Below are positions 12,687 to 24,335 of a DNA stretch of 64,000 bases, in pieces. The translations under genes were made by a program, and so were the position numbers. The number at the start of each line of letters is the position of its first letter. The stretch's first letter is position 1. The DNA is from Rhizodiscina lignyota (Eukaryota; Ascomycota; Dothideomycetes; Aulographales; Rhizodiscinaceae), in the NCBI GenBank assembly GCA_010015805.1, contig ML978126.1, positions 1,612,001 through 1,676,000 on the forward strand, written 5' to 3'. The notes under the pieces are model-generated. The model was not told the DNA's origin. It was given only the letters and a program-made list of their open reading frames with translations, and searched no databases.

Positions 12687-14380
12687 ATGGGTTTCATTGT
12701 CTTCGATTATCTCGTGAGCCGGGTTACTACCCTCAAACCGAGGATGGAACGGGTTCCCAATCCATTCAAGCTGCTGTCGATGCTGACAAAGAAGGATTGG
12801 ATCTTCTTTGGAGTAAGATGTTCTTCAACGGATCCCTTGCCTCCTTATCATAACAAGATGAACTGACCATGCGCACGTAGGTCGCATTCATGGGCTGGGC
12901 CTGGGACGCGTTTGACTTCTTCACCGTCTCTCTCACCGTTCCCGAGCTAGCGAAACAGTTCGACAAGTCTAATGCCGACATCACCTGGGGAATCAGTCTG
13001 GTCTTGATGCTTCGCTTCGTCGGAGCGACCATCTTTGGCCTCGCATCGGACGCATATGGCCGCAAATGGCCCTTCGTTATCAACTGTGTTATGTTTATCG
13101 CCCTTGAACTTGGCACCGGCTTTGTTCAGACATACAATCAGTTCCTCGGTGTACGCTCACTCTTCGGCATTGCTATGGGCGGCATTTACGGCAACGTTGC
13201 AGCTACCGCTCTCGAAGACCTTCCACACGAGTGTCGCGGCATAATTTCCGGCATCATGCAACAAGGTTATTCCTTTGGATATCTGCTAGCAACTGTGTTT
13301 TCTCGCGCGCTTGTTAATACTACTAGCCATGGTTGGCGTCCGTTATACTGGTTTGGCGCGTGCCCACCGATCATCTTGATTGCCATTCGACTCTGTCTTC
13401 CAGAGACAAACGCATATCAGCAGAGAAAGGCGCTCAGAGAGACTGGAGGAGTAGCGTTCTCATTCGTCAAAGAGATAAAATACAGCATCGTAAACCACTG
13501 GCTGCTCTTTATCTACTTGATTCTTTTCATGTCTGGAATGAATTTCGCCGTAAGTATCCACCAACGCCTCAGAGTAACCGATACGAGCTTCTAAACGCTA
13601 ATATTCCATTGACAGTCTCATGCCTCCCAGGACTTGTATCCGACTATGCTTTCCAATCAATATAACTTCTCACCGAATAGAAGTACTGTTACGCTTGTGG
13701 TTGCAAACCTCGGCGCAATCATTGGCGGCGCCATTTCCGGCTACCTTTCCCAGATCTTCGGTCGTAGGATCGTCATGATGTTCATGTGCGTTGCTGGTGG
13801 CGCAGTTCTCTATCCGTATACATTTGTTACGAACAACGGCATCCTCGCGGCTGCGTTCTTCGAGTATTTCTGCGTGCAGGGCGCGTGGGGTGTCATTCCG
13901 TAAGTCTCTGTCTGCCCGGTGGCCGGAATACATGCTGACTCTAGTGATGACAGCGTGCATTTGAACGAGCTCGCACCACCTGCCCTTCGTACCTTTACCG
14001 TCGGCACATCCTACCAGCTCGGTAATCTCGCTTCGTCCGCATCCGCGACCATCGAGGCCAAGCTCGGCGAACAATTCCCGCTGCCGCCGAAGGGCGATGT
14101 CTCCCGATATCAATACGGCCTCGTCATCTGCATCTTCATGGCTTGCGTAAGTGCCGCTCCTTCTGGTTGGCGAAAAGCCGCTGACATTTCGCAGATCTTC
14201 ACGTACAATTTCATCCTTACATTTCTCGGGCCCGAGGCATACGGCCGTAACTTTGGCATCGAAGACGACGACGAGACGGCTAAGGCTGTCGGCAAATCTG
14301 TTATGGACATCGAGCATAACTCTGATATTGGCGAGGTTGACGAAAAAGGCCAACAAGTGTATCGGACCGAGGTTTTGTAA
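12687..14380 (+). CDS. JEN1-type monocarboxylate/proton symporter (MFS, SHS family)
   Basis: Five exons: 12687-12812, 12881-13549, 13616-13899, 13954-14146 and 14195-14380, giving 485 residues. Introns are 68, 66, 54 and 48 bp, all GT-AG with consistent phases. The order matches fungal JEN/SHS permeases: NPFKLL and KKDW before helix 1, WDAFDFF in helix 1, SDAYGRKWPF as the loop 2-3 MFS motif, LPHECRG after helix 4, LPET after helix 6, IFGRR in the second half and GPEAYGRNFG near the end. The family imports lactate, pyruvate or other short carboxylates with protons at the plasma membrane. The C-terminal tail is acidic and hydrophilic, a place where such permeases are often ubiquitinated (family knowledge). 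The first exon is short, so the start would be missed without splicing. Carbon-source control is likely but no site was identified. Confidence 0.92.
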
Positions 14381-14641
14381 GGTAGACAGACAACTGTCTG
14401 TCTTTGATCATAGCACAAGACGTGCTTGTGCCAATCACCAATGTCAGTGGTAATTCTTCGGCAAATAGAATAACTAGATGAGTTACGATACGAAGAATAG
14501 ATTGTTTGCGTTTCTACCGAACAATCAGAAGAGAATCATTCGCGCCGTAAAACGTACCTTCGTGAGAAATCATCCAACCAGCAATCAAAGTAACCGAAGC
14601 AGAGGCATCAGCCACGTGGGTGGAATTAGCAGTTGGAGCAC

Positions 14642-17600
14642 TCATAGTGTAAGGCGTCTTCGAAGCGAAACTGCTCTTCCTGTAGCATTGGATTCGTTCT
14701 GTAACTCCGCGACCTCCCCATTTATTTCTGCAACGAGCTTCTGAGGCTCTGACGATTCTTGTTGCTCTGCCGCAGATTCATAGTCCGAGTCCGAATCCTC
14801 TCCGTCTTGTTGGTTACCATTTTCAGGAAAGTCGGAATTGAAGAGTTCGCGCCGTATGACTTCAATGAAGTTTTCGTCTTCTGTGCAAATGGAGTTGGCT
14901 GCTCGATCAACATATCGAAATATACAGTCCAGGTAGTCTTTTATATGCACAACCCCCCAGCCGGGCATAATTCCAATGTGTCCTTCAAAAACACATTTCC
15001 GACGACCATGCCATCCAAATTCGCGATCGTCAGGCTCCGGTAAGATCTTATCGACTTTCTCCCACCAATCATCTCAGAAGGAATCCAGAGAACCAACATA
15101 TCGTGACCGCTGAAAATCGTAAGCGTCCATTGTCATCTCTAGTTGCTCCTTTAGCTCGGCGTCTTCGTCCTGGAGTTCTTTTCGCGTAGTTTCTGGATGC
15201 CATCTTGGCTCTAACGGGTCGTGTGGAGGACACCTGCAACAGGTATGGGCCATCCCTAACCGATCAGAAACCTCTTCTCTGGTGGCCTCTCGATAGTACT
15301 GTTGCAGCCCGTTTGAAGATTAACGGCAGACTTCACTCCAGTATTCCACAGACTGTCTTCTTCCAAGAGGATTCATGAAGCAGTCTAGGCTCCGATCTTT
15401 CAGATATATGTGAACTGGAAGGCAACCGGTAGTTGAGCAATAACAATCACAATTATCTGTCAAGGATTTGTCCGGGATCGACAATATGATGCTCACAATT
15501 GAGGCTTCGAGGTGCCTGATCGAATTTTGGTGGTATTTGAATAATCCAGCGAGGTAAAACAAGATAGAAGGCCAGAATGGTGACTGTAAAATGATTGAAG
15601 CTCCTCGCAAAGTGAGCCACGAGGCCATGTTAATTGAGTCCACCGGGCCCGCCCATGGCGTCCAGGGGGTCTGCAATTCTCGAATGGATATATGGATTGG
15701 CCGCAAGCCTTCCTCATCCGGCTCGTCAATTTCAGTAAATCCTGCTGTGTATAGCTCGCCCGCGACGGTGTGGGATAACTCTGGCAAATGGTAGATGGTG
15801 CACTGATGGCCAGGCCAGGCGCGCTTCGGAACTTCCACCCCCTTGCTAATTAATTGATCGTAACAAAATCTCGCTCCCTTATCCAGAATAGGGCCTTCTT
15901 TGATGTCGTCACTCATCAATACATTGTGCATAACTGACAGATCTTGAAGCTGATTCCGGCTTTCCTTCAATGCAGCAACTAGATTCCGTACACATGCAGG
16001 TTGGGAAATAGAAAATGGGGATCCGGAGCGATGCGTGAACGACCTGTCAACCCCTTTATGTGAGTTTGTCAAAAACATAGGTGTACTCGACCCGAGGATC
16101 AAGTTGAAGGACATCTCATCTCCCAGTGCTGCTGCCAACCCGAGCCCAGTTCGACCATTAGCACCTGCGTCCAGGAGCATGGTAAGACCATCAGGCCATC
16201 CGAGCGCGCATTCCAGTGGCGTCAATGGCACGTCATATATCTCGTCAGGATTCTCGAAAACAGTGCATAATATATCACCGTCAGGATTCCATCCAGACAT
16301 CAGAAGCTTTTTCAGTTGGACTCCAGAACGATCTAGTGCAGAGACCTCGAGTGGGCCAAGGTCGAATGCTGTACACATTAGTCCGTGTTTTATTGATGAG
16401 CCGCACTCTCACCTTCCTGATAGCCCGGGAATGTCCTGGTGTTTTGGAGGTTCGACGCTCTCCCGGATGGATAGCATATAAATTCAATTGACGGAACCTG
16501 ACATCCGACTTCTGTTAAAGTCCATTCTAGCCTGCATTCATCCACATTAAATTTGTAGCCCATTACATATCCTAAAGCAGTCCAACCATTCCGCTCTGTG
16601 GCTTCCACATCGACACCGTACGCGGCCAATGCACGTATAAGAGGAGCAGGGTCTACTGTCAGTGCTACCATTCTAAGCATACGCATGGTCGCCTAAATGT
16701 AGTCAACGTCGGGAATTTGAGACTCACAAGGGCATCTTACATATAGGAGGCTTTCTCCACTCTCATCTTTAGCTCTGGCGTGGGTGGGATCTTTTTGACA
16801 TAGTTCTCTCACTTTTCAAACAACAAGAGAAGATCTGATTTAAGTTCGGGACGTGGTGTATCCGGAGGCAAATGATGCTGATGTCGGGCTGTGAAAGCGT
16901 CCAAAAGCGCAAATGCTGGCAACGTTGACCTTTTCGCTGTAGGATAGTAACGGACAGATGAACTGAAACTAAACCCTCCGTTTGCATGAGTCGCCATGAA
17001 TACGAATTCGACGGTCTTGGATAAAAGAGGCAGCAACGGAATGCGAAATGTATAAGAGGAACTCCAACCCGACGTGCTGTTCAAGGCGCAGCCAGGTTCA
17101 CGGCGATCACATTGCTTCTGCGTGAAGCACATAATTCGCCGAGCTGGCCTCTTTGATTGCTGGCCCCTGCGCGATCGACAAAGGCACGTTATTTGTTCGG
17201 GCATTCTCTTCCGTCTCAAAGGGTTTGTTCGTATTGCCTCGTCCCAAGATTCAACATGATCGTAGAACTGAGCGAGTGCAGCTGGATTCCGGACGAGACT
17301 TCGGACGGTTTTGTTGACTTCATCTAGAGATGAACTGACAAGTGCCATTTGGCATCTGGAAATTTCGAGGCTCACTTGATGAGCAGTGGTCAGCGCATCA
17401 ATGATGTCTCGCACTTCCTCAACTTTGGTGACAGTCGCATTTCCAAGCCGTTCAGTTTGGCGAGAGCTAGCTTCGAATTTGGTAGCGAAGGCATCCAGCC
17501 GGCTGTCCACGCATTTAACATCTTCTGAGATGTTGAAATTCAGTGTAGCGGTGTTCTGCGCGATGGACTGCAGAGAATTGAGCGGCAGTTTTAACTGGCC

Positions 17601-18290
17601 CACAGATTGCTCGGTATTGTGTTGAAGACGATCGCCCAAAGATGCGATCTGCGCTGATAGCTCGTTGACAGAGGATTCGGTTGTATACCATGCATCTAGT
17701 AGACGGTCAAATCGTGCTCCGGTTTCCGTCCGAAAGGTATCGATATTGGACTCCGTTCTCAGTCCGATTGAGAGAGCTGCATCGTCAATCTTCCGCTCAA
17801 TTGATCGATTCTCGGCCGTGGTTGACGTCTTGAGTCTTGTCGAAACATGTAAGTTCAACCCATTGAGTAGGCCGTTGAGCGACGATTTCAAGTGAGAGAG
17901 TCTGCTGAATGCTTTGGCAATCTCATCCTGCCTCTTGACGCTGACAACATCTCGCCACACCTTCTGCAGTCTGTTATCTTCTGCTTGACCTTCCAATGGT
18001 CTCAATGTCATTTCCAGGTCCTTCGCTAGGTCCGCCGCTTTATCAAGCAGCTGCTTGAGCTTGTCCCATTGCTGTTGATCAATGTTACTAGGATGCAGCC
18101 CAGTGAGGATTTCCCGAAGGGATTCGATCGTGCTGGTCAAGTCTTCGAGGTCGCTGGTCGCATCTGCAACGGTTTGCGGAGCTTTCTTGAGGTTCGATAA
18201 GAACTTTACCGTTGCAAGGCTGGACCTAAATCCTAGATCAGCAAGCTGTGCGGCGGCAGCGACCGCTCCCAGCACGTCAACCCCTGACAT
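14642..18290 (-). pseudogene. Ankyrin-repeat protein with fungal N-terminal helical domain, apparently decayed
   Basis: The start is ATG at 18290 (MSGVDVLGAVAAAAQ), typical of the helical N-terminal domain found before ankyrin or NACHT parts in fungal proteins. A coiled helical region and a Cys/Arg-rich linker follow, then ankyrin-like segments (GVDVEATERNGWTALG; DGLTMLLDAGANG) and a C-terminal region with HTCCRC. Introns at 16740-16693 (48 bp) and 16412-16369 (44 bp, branch-like ACTAATG) keep the frame. Three defects interrupt an otherwise continuous protein. One is a one-base frame change near 16818, just after a run of four A, between LLLLFEK and VRELCQ. The others are an in-frame TAA at 15322-15320 and an in-frame TGA at 15076-15074. 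Coding resumes in the same frame after each stop, down to a final stop at 14642. It is a host gene that seems recently lost, unless unusual splicing or sequence errors explain it. Confidence 0.72.
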
Positions 18291-18870
18291 AGCGGGTGAA
18301 GACGCCCCACTGTCGGGTGTATCAAGCTGGGAGTAACAACTGGAATGAAGTATGAAGGAATTCACAAAGGAAAGAGCAAGGAAAGAAAGCAAATGATAGT
18401 GAAAATAAAAGAGACGAGGCGTCTTCAGCCTGACAGCCTTGCAGTTACTCTACCGGCGTTTGACCATGCATTCTTCGTGCATGGGGACTCTTTGGGAAAC
18501 AGAACAGCCTACACGCTCTGCAGAACTGACCCTCAGGCTCCGAAGGTAGATTGATCCCTTGAGCCTCGAAACTGCTCAGAGGTCTTGTGTGGCTAACGAA
18601 TGCCAGGGATGAGACGAGGTCTTTGTGCAAACCCTAACCCTTTGCGGTTCACTCATCAGCGAGGCAAGTTCAGCCGCGGCCCCGCCATCTCAGCCGAAGC
18701 GTCAGCGAGACCTCGGGACCACTGCAGATCTGGGGTACGTCCGTAAACAACATGCACGCAGCTTTAAATCCCTATTTCCAAGCATTTCCACTATAGACAG
18801 TCTGCTCTATTTCCTCTCCTATCTCTCTACTTGCTCTTGAACCTCACTCTCCTCCGACGTCGCATCCACA
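18291..18870. promoter_or_regulatory. Divergent promoter region with telo-box-like motif
   Basis: This 580-bp stretch lies between the decayed ankyrin gene (-) and the nitronate monooxygenase gene (+). AAACCCTAACCC at 18629-18640 matches the telo-box core and is too short to be a telomere remnant. The last 90 bp before the plus-strand ATG are CT-rich, as in fungal transcription-start regions. Confidence 0.45.
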
Positions 18871-20122
18871 ATGCCATTCAATACGGCCCTCACCCGCCAA
18901 CTAGGCATTCGAAGTATGTCACGACTGGATTTACCGACGGGTGCCGATATCCATATGCTAACCATCACACAGTCCCCGTGGTTCAGGGTGGAATGCAATG
19001 GGTTGGCTATGCAGAAATGGCCAGCGCCGTCAGCAACGCGGGTGGCTTGGGCATAGTATGTCGACTCTCCATTTGCCATTCGGATGCGCTGCGTCGATGA
19101 AAATGCTGATGAGAGACTTGCTGGATAGATAACAGCCCTCACACAACCAACGCCTGAAGACCTGCGCAAAGAGATCCGGAAATGCAAATCCATGACAAAG
19201 AATCCCTTCGGCGTCAACCTCACCCTCCTCCCTGCCCTCGTTCCACCAGACTACGCCGCATACGCCCAGGTCATCATCGACGAGGGCATAAGGATCGTTG
19301 AGACGGCAGGAAACAGCCCTGGGCCGGTCATCAAGCAGTTCAAGGCGGCCAACTGCACAGTCCTCCACAAGTGCACGACAATCAGGCATGCGCAGAGTGC
19401 AGTCAAGCTTGGCGTTGACTTTTTGTCGATCGATGGCTTCGAGTGCGCGGGCCACGTTGGAGAGACGGACATCACAAACTTCATCCTCCTTTCTCGAGCA
19501 AGGCAGTCGCTGAAGGTACCGTTCATCGCATCTGGTGGCTTCGCTGACGGCCAGGGTCTCGCTGCGGCATTGAGTCTGGGTGCAGATGGTATCAACATGG
19601 GAACGAGGTTCATGTGCACAGTCGAGGCTCCCATCCACCAGAACATCAAGCAGGCAATCGTAGATGCTCAAGAGACAGACACAGAACTTGTGCTCAGAAG
19701 ATGGAGAAATACCAGCAGGTTGTTCGGCAACAAGGTCGCCAAGGAGGCAGTCAAGATCGAGAAGGAGAGCACGTCTGGCAAGTTCGAGGAGGTAGCGCCA
19801 TATGTGAGCGGAAAGAGAGGGCGACAAGTCTTCTTGAATGGCGACAAGGACTATGGTGTAAGTATTCGTCCTCCACTCGCAACAATCATTCCAAAATCCT
19901 CACACCTAGCAGGTCTGGACAGCAGGTCAGGTGATTGGTCTTATCCACGACATCCCAACTTGCGAAGAGCTCGTCAAGCGCATCGAGCGCGAGGCAATCG
20001 ACACGCTGAAGCAGGCACAAACATTGTATATAGAGGAGGGAACGAGTGCACCTGGAACTGTTGGTCCGAAGACGAACAATCCTGGCGCAGAGATCTGGGG
20101 CGTTGGGAGGAGCAAGCTTTGA
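18871..20122 (+). CDS. Nitronate monooxygenase (2-nitropropane dioxygenase-like flavoprotein)
   Basis: Four exons: 18871-18913, 18973-19055, 19129-19857 and 19913-20122; 354 residues. Introns of 59, 73 and 55 bp keep the frame. It has the FMN TIM-barrel layout of the family: PVVQGGMQWVG in the first strand, NAGGLGII, NPFGVNLTLLP, then HKCTTIRHA, GFECAGHVGE with the candidate catalytic His, IASGGFADG and GADGINMGTRF for phosphate binding. The enzyme oxidises alkyl nitronates such as propionate 3-nitronate to carbonyl compounds and nitrite, a detoxification role (family knowledge). No targeting signal is evident, so it is probably cytosolic. The ATG sits after CCACA in a CT-rich leader. The first two exons are tiny; without them the barrel lacks its first strand. 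Neighbours give no pathway clue. Confidence 0.93.
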
Positions 20123-20678
20123 GCTCCTAGCTTTGGTCACTGGTGCATAGAGGATATATGGCATGCAATGTATAATGAGACTCTTCTTTCAGTGGCTTAA
20201 TAATTTCGGTTTTGTAGCCTTCGAAGTTCAAACCCATGACCTCGTAGCTGATTTTGTTCAGGGCGAGCAGAAGCAAACGTGAGAAATCCGGGGCAATTCA
20301 CATCTCGTTAGGTGAACTGTAGGGAAGCTGGATGATACCTGTACAAACAAAGAAATGTCATGTCATCTTTCAGTTCCGCACACTCATGCACCTCGACAAT
20401 AGCATCAATGGCAGCGACTCGCAAACAAAGGTGTCCAAATCCGGAAAACTAACCATCGTCCACCTCAACACAGCATCTCATCCTCATCTACTTTCGCTCG
20501 AGAAAGTATCCTCGAGGCTATTCTACTACATTGTTCAAATCTTCGTGTTCATTTCTAGCAGCCATCCAAATAAGTCCTTCAAAACTCCTCCCAAAACTCG
20601 ATATCCACCTCCCTAGAGGTCAGAATCGAAACCCCTTCGCCGAAATACTTCAACCGAAGCGCCCTCAGCGACCGGACA
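20123..20678. other. Intergenic region after nitronate monooxygenase
   Basis: About 550 bp with no supported gene. It holds the 3' untranslated part of the upstream gene and the promoter of the next one. I see no repeat or clear hairpin. Confidence 0.4.
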
Positions 20679-21484
20679 ATGCTCGCTCAACTCGCCGTCA
20701 TCCTCATCGGCTTCCACTATGGCAGCCTCCTCGCATCCATCAGCCGAACAATGCGCGTCAGACCATCAATGCGAGTGATCCCATCAATACGCATCATAGA
20801 ATCTCCATCACCGCCGCCAAAACAATGGCCACACCCCTGCGTCCAATGCCAGCAATGGAACAGAACGACCGAAAGATGGGAAGCCCAGCTCCCCTTCCTC
20901 CCCCTACAAGCGTGCGGCTACGGCGCCGACAACTTCAGCTGGGTGGAATGGTCACGGCCGGACGTCGACGACCCCTTCGACGGCCTGGGCATCAATCGGA
21001 CAAAGAAGCCGCCGAAGAAAGACGAAGTCTACCGGCGCGCGAGGGAGCTGCAGAAGATTTGGGACCCGAATTTCTCGGGCGAGTTTGCGGACAGGAAGAT
21101 GAAGGTGACCACAGGGCTGAATAAGGTGCAGGCTGAGGCGATTCGCGCGAGGATTTATGCGATGGAGGCACAGGCGAGGAAGGTGCTGGAACTGATGGAT
21201 GAGGCGGTTAGGAAGGGTGAGTTGAAGGGCGAGTGGAACTTTAGGATGTGGAGGATGTATACTTGGAGTTGGGCGGCGAGGAATCCGGGTGTAGAGAAGG
21301 AGATTGGTTGGTGAGATATTATTGGAGAGATGTTATTTCTGTTTGTGCTATAGGTCAGTGGAAATATCAACGGCTTCAATTTCATGACGACGAACCAATG
21401 TTGGAACCGTTCTTCTTGCGGCGAGACGGATCGTGGGAATTACCTACTGAACAACTCTGGGAAAGCCATGACATATGGACCTAA
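20679..21484 (+). CDS. Unknown protein with N-terminal hydrophobic segment and CxxC motif
   Basis: ATG at 20679 starts MLAQLAVILIGFHYG, a signal peptide or single membrane anchor. A basic segment, CVQC, several Trp-rich stretches and a helical charged middle follow. Read unspliced, the frame stops at 21312-21314 (211 residues). The following frame GQWKYQRLQF to ESHDIWT (21354-21484) is so protein-like that I prefer a splice from 21306 to 21354, giving 252 residues. The donor is then GTTGGT and the acceptor CTATAG. A stronger donor (GTGAGA at 21311) gives the wrong phase, so the junction is uncertain. The family is not recognised. It lies in tandem behind the nitronate monooxygenase with no evident link. 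Confidence 0.6.
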
Positions 21485-21908
21485 TGCTCAAAAATGTGTG
21501 GGAGTTGTAGTGGTTCTCTGATTCAAGCCCGAAGATGAAGCTGTGGGTACTTGTATCTTGCACACTGACTGGCACAGAAGACTGGTCTGCTGGAACAAGT
21601 CGATATTGTATTCACGCTCGCGGCTCAGAGCTGCACAGAGGTTTTGAATTGAAGTTTGAATACAGCATACCCTTCAAAACTCGAGGTATTCAGCCATTGT
21701 CCCCTGTTGTTACACCATCTGACCTTTCATTTCAACCGTCTCTCCCTGTCTCAGTTGTTGCCCTTATTGTATTCGAAGCGGGGTTCTTGTCAAATTTGCT
21801 GTAGTGGCTTCTGGAAGGAACTGGATTGCCCTAAGCTGTGCTGCTGTAAGTTGATTGAATCGCCGCTGCATATTCCAAGCTAAATGACCGAATCTTTGCC
21901 TACGTACC

Positions 21909-22680
21909 TCATTTCTTATGCCTGGGATTCTTCGAGTCGCGTTCCATTCGCGATTTTAAATCCTCCGAGTCGCGTTCCAAGTTTGCTTTCAAGTTCTCCA
22001 GGTAGTGATGCTCGATAGATCCAGGAATAGGAGCACTCATCCTCATCGAGAAATTATGATATGCCTGTAAACCCATCTTCCACGAGAACCATGCTTCATG
22101 TAAACAGCTCAGTCGCCAGACTGGCTCACAAGGCACAAAATTACTGAAACTTTGGCCTTGTTTGATAGAGGATCGGTCCATTGTGCGGCTACACCTGCTT
22201 TGTTCAAGATTGTTTTGGATGTTGTTCTCGGTCGTCTGTATAAAGTCTTATCGTCAAGGAGGCAGGAGAGGAGAATGTACCTAGATTTGACATGGTGAGT
22301 GAGCAGATATCATAATGACTGTGGTGCGAGTGAAAATGCTATGTTACTCACGATGCGAACGTTGTCCCTGGTCGCGAGGTTTGCGCGATTTAACTTGGCT
22401 GTTATGATGAAAGCTTTTCCACTTCCAATCTCTGGCTAGACGTGAAGACTGGAACTTGCATAGCATTGACGAACAGGAAAGATCTTGTGAGAGTCCGCGG
22501 GATTCATTTGTCGCGAGGCTCTGGAGGTGTTGACTAGGGAACAGGCGCTCGACGCTCGACGCTGGTGAAAACTGAAGTCGTAACTATGGATTCTATGCTC
22601 AATTTCAAAGTAAATTACTCACGGATGATTTTGAAGCCAATTCTTGTACTGAGCTGTTGTTAGGCCACAGTCCTTATGTT
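21909..22680 (-). CDS. Possible unrecognised multi-exon gene (fragments)
   Basis: Three adjacent open stretches on the minus strand look like exons. 22235-21909 ends in a stop and reads on through MDRSSIKQG, CLHEAWFSWK and SIEHHYLENL to a charged tail with a short repeat around RDSEDLKSR and RDSKNPRHK. 22571-22352 is a 73-codon open stretch followed by GTGAGT. 22680-22623 also ends at GTGAGT. The phases of the last junction do not fit cleanly and no start codon was identified, so this is either mis-spliced in my model or a gene remnant. The family is unknown. Confidence 0.35.
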
Positions 22681-24335
22681 TGTAAAGGTGCACGCGGCGG
22701 AAAGAGCTTCTATCGGCTGGAGTGAGCTAGTTTAAAGATGTAATCTACAGTTGACTGTACTTTGAAGCATTCGAGACACTCATATATGCATTATCCAGTA
22801 GTGAAGCTCTTGGAATTTAAATAATGAAGCGCAAAGGCTCAAAACGCTTTGTGGGCGCCCTTTTGCAGCCGTCGATTTTCAACACCAAGCTGACCAAAAT
22901 ATTCCAAAGTACCAACCTCCGAAAAGACTTCATTACACATAGAAATTTTGATAATCAGAAGCGCCCTTGCAGGTCTATGAAGGAATAAAGGTGAACTGAT
23001 AGGCATTCGTCTATTTAATAAGAGTCTTACTGCTAAAGCCTAACGCCAGCTGTTCTCAGCTTCAACCGTGATTCCTACCGTAACAACGCGCCCTAGAACA
23101 GCTCTAAAGCTCTCATAATAGTTCATAGCAGCACATGAGACTTATTAAAGACTTCATAATCGGTTCTATGACTAGGTCTACTCTACAATTTGGTATAAAC
23201 TAATGTAACTCAAGTGAGATTACGGCTACAGCGATAACAGCTACCTGCGTAAATGCATTACTCATGTTTCCAACTGCATATGCTCTACATTCAAGTATTG
23301 CCAGTTGCTAAACTTCCTATAATACGACATCTGGGTAGGTAGAGGGCTTGACAAGCTTAAGTATTGTTCAATGTTTAATCATAGTTCTTTGTGCTTTCTT
23401 CGCCATGCCCCTATACAAGACAGAGGAGATAGTGAAAAAGATGAAAGATTGAAGAGTCGCGTCAGCCGGAGATAGTGCAATACTGGCGACACTGTGAGAG
23501 ATAACATGCCTAAGGGCAGAGGAGACCTCTCGAGTTCAAAAGATTAGAATAATCAAGATATAAGACCGTAGTCTTGTCACAGAGATTAAACTGAGAAGAA
23601 CAAAATCTTCGTATAATCTAAGCCAAAAGGCAAAGAGACGTGAGGAAGAAAAGAGGAGGAAGGTAGAAGATTGCAGAATATATATATCAATAGGAACGTT
23701 GAGGAACCCCTAGAGGGCCCATAGCATCACCCTAGGAGACTAATAGCATCGGCTTCCAGCGGGGGTTATGGAGCCGCAGCACCTTGCTACACATTGCGTG
23801 CATCCTTCGATTGGCGTGGCTGTCTGCCGTGGCGGTGTCGGGCTAGGAAAGTTCAAATCTGCGCTTCTAAATGTTGAGATGTTGGCAATTATCGTACACA
23901 ACGCAACGCAGTAAAAATTGCAATCATATAGGAAGATTGGCCATAGTCGAAAGTATCTCGCATTAAATTTATAGAAAAAACGAACCACTATATGGGGAGT
24001 AAATGCTCCTGAAGAGAGGACTCTTCGACTCTCCATCGACCACCACACTTCCATTTTAGGCTAGGGATCAACAAGCGGAGGCTGGGGCGGAGCTACCCGC
24101 CGCTTGTGCGCCATTTTAGCTTTGTAGAAGGTCCGATGACACCCGAAATCACCTGTGAAGACACTGAGTGATACTCGCGGTTTCGGCAGACCAGCGTGGA
24201 CGCCCAGAGGGGGACCGGTAATTCGTACTTCCGGACCGAAACCCAAACCTTCACCCGCAGCACCAGTCATCGCCGCAGCTTTCGTCTGGCCTCTAGCCTC
24301 CATCAGAACGCTCATCTGGCCTATTTCCCTGCTCA
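22681..24335. other. Gene-poor AT-rich stretch with repeat copy
   Basis: No supported gene in 1.6 kb. 22.9-23.4 kb is AT-rich and stop-rich, as in mutated old repeats. The clear element is the reverse-oriented dispersed repeat at 23454-23720. The last 270 bp before the uS3m-like gene is GC-rich leader with overlapping open frames on both strands. Confidence 0.45.
23454..23720 (-). repeat. Dispersed TATA-bearing repeat, copy 2 (LTR-like fossil)
   Basis: Reverse-oriented relative of 7086-7350 and 60235-60500. On the minus strand it has the TATA run, CT-rich zone, the shared core ending in CTCTGTGACAAGACTACGG, and the downstream block around CACAGTGTCGCC and CTGACGCGAC. The first part (before the TATA) differs from the other two copies. 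It is diverged and without coding parts. Confidence 0.5.
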
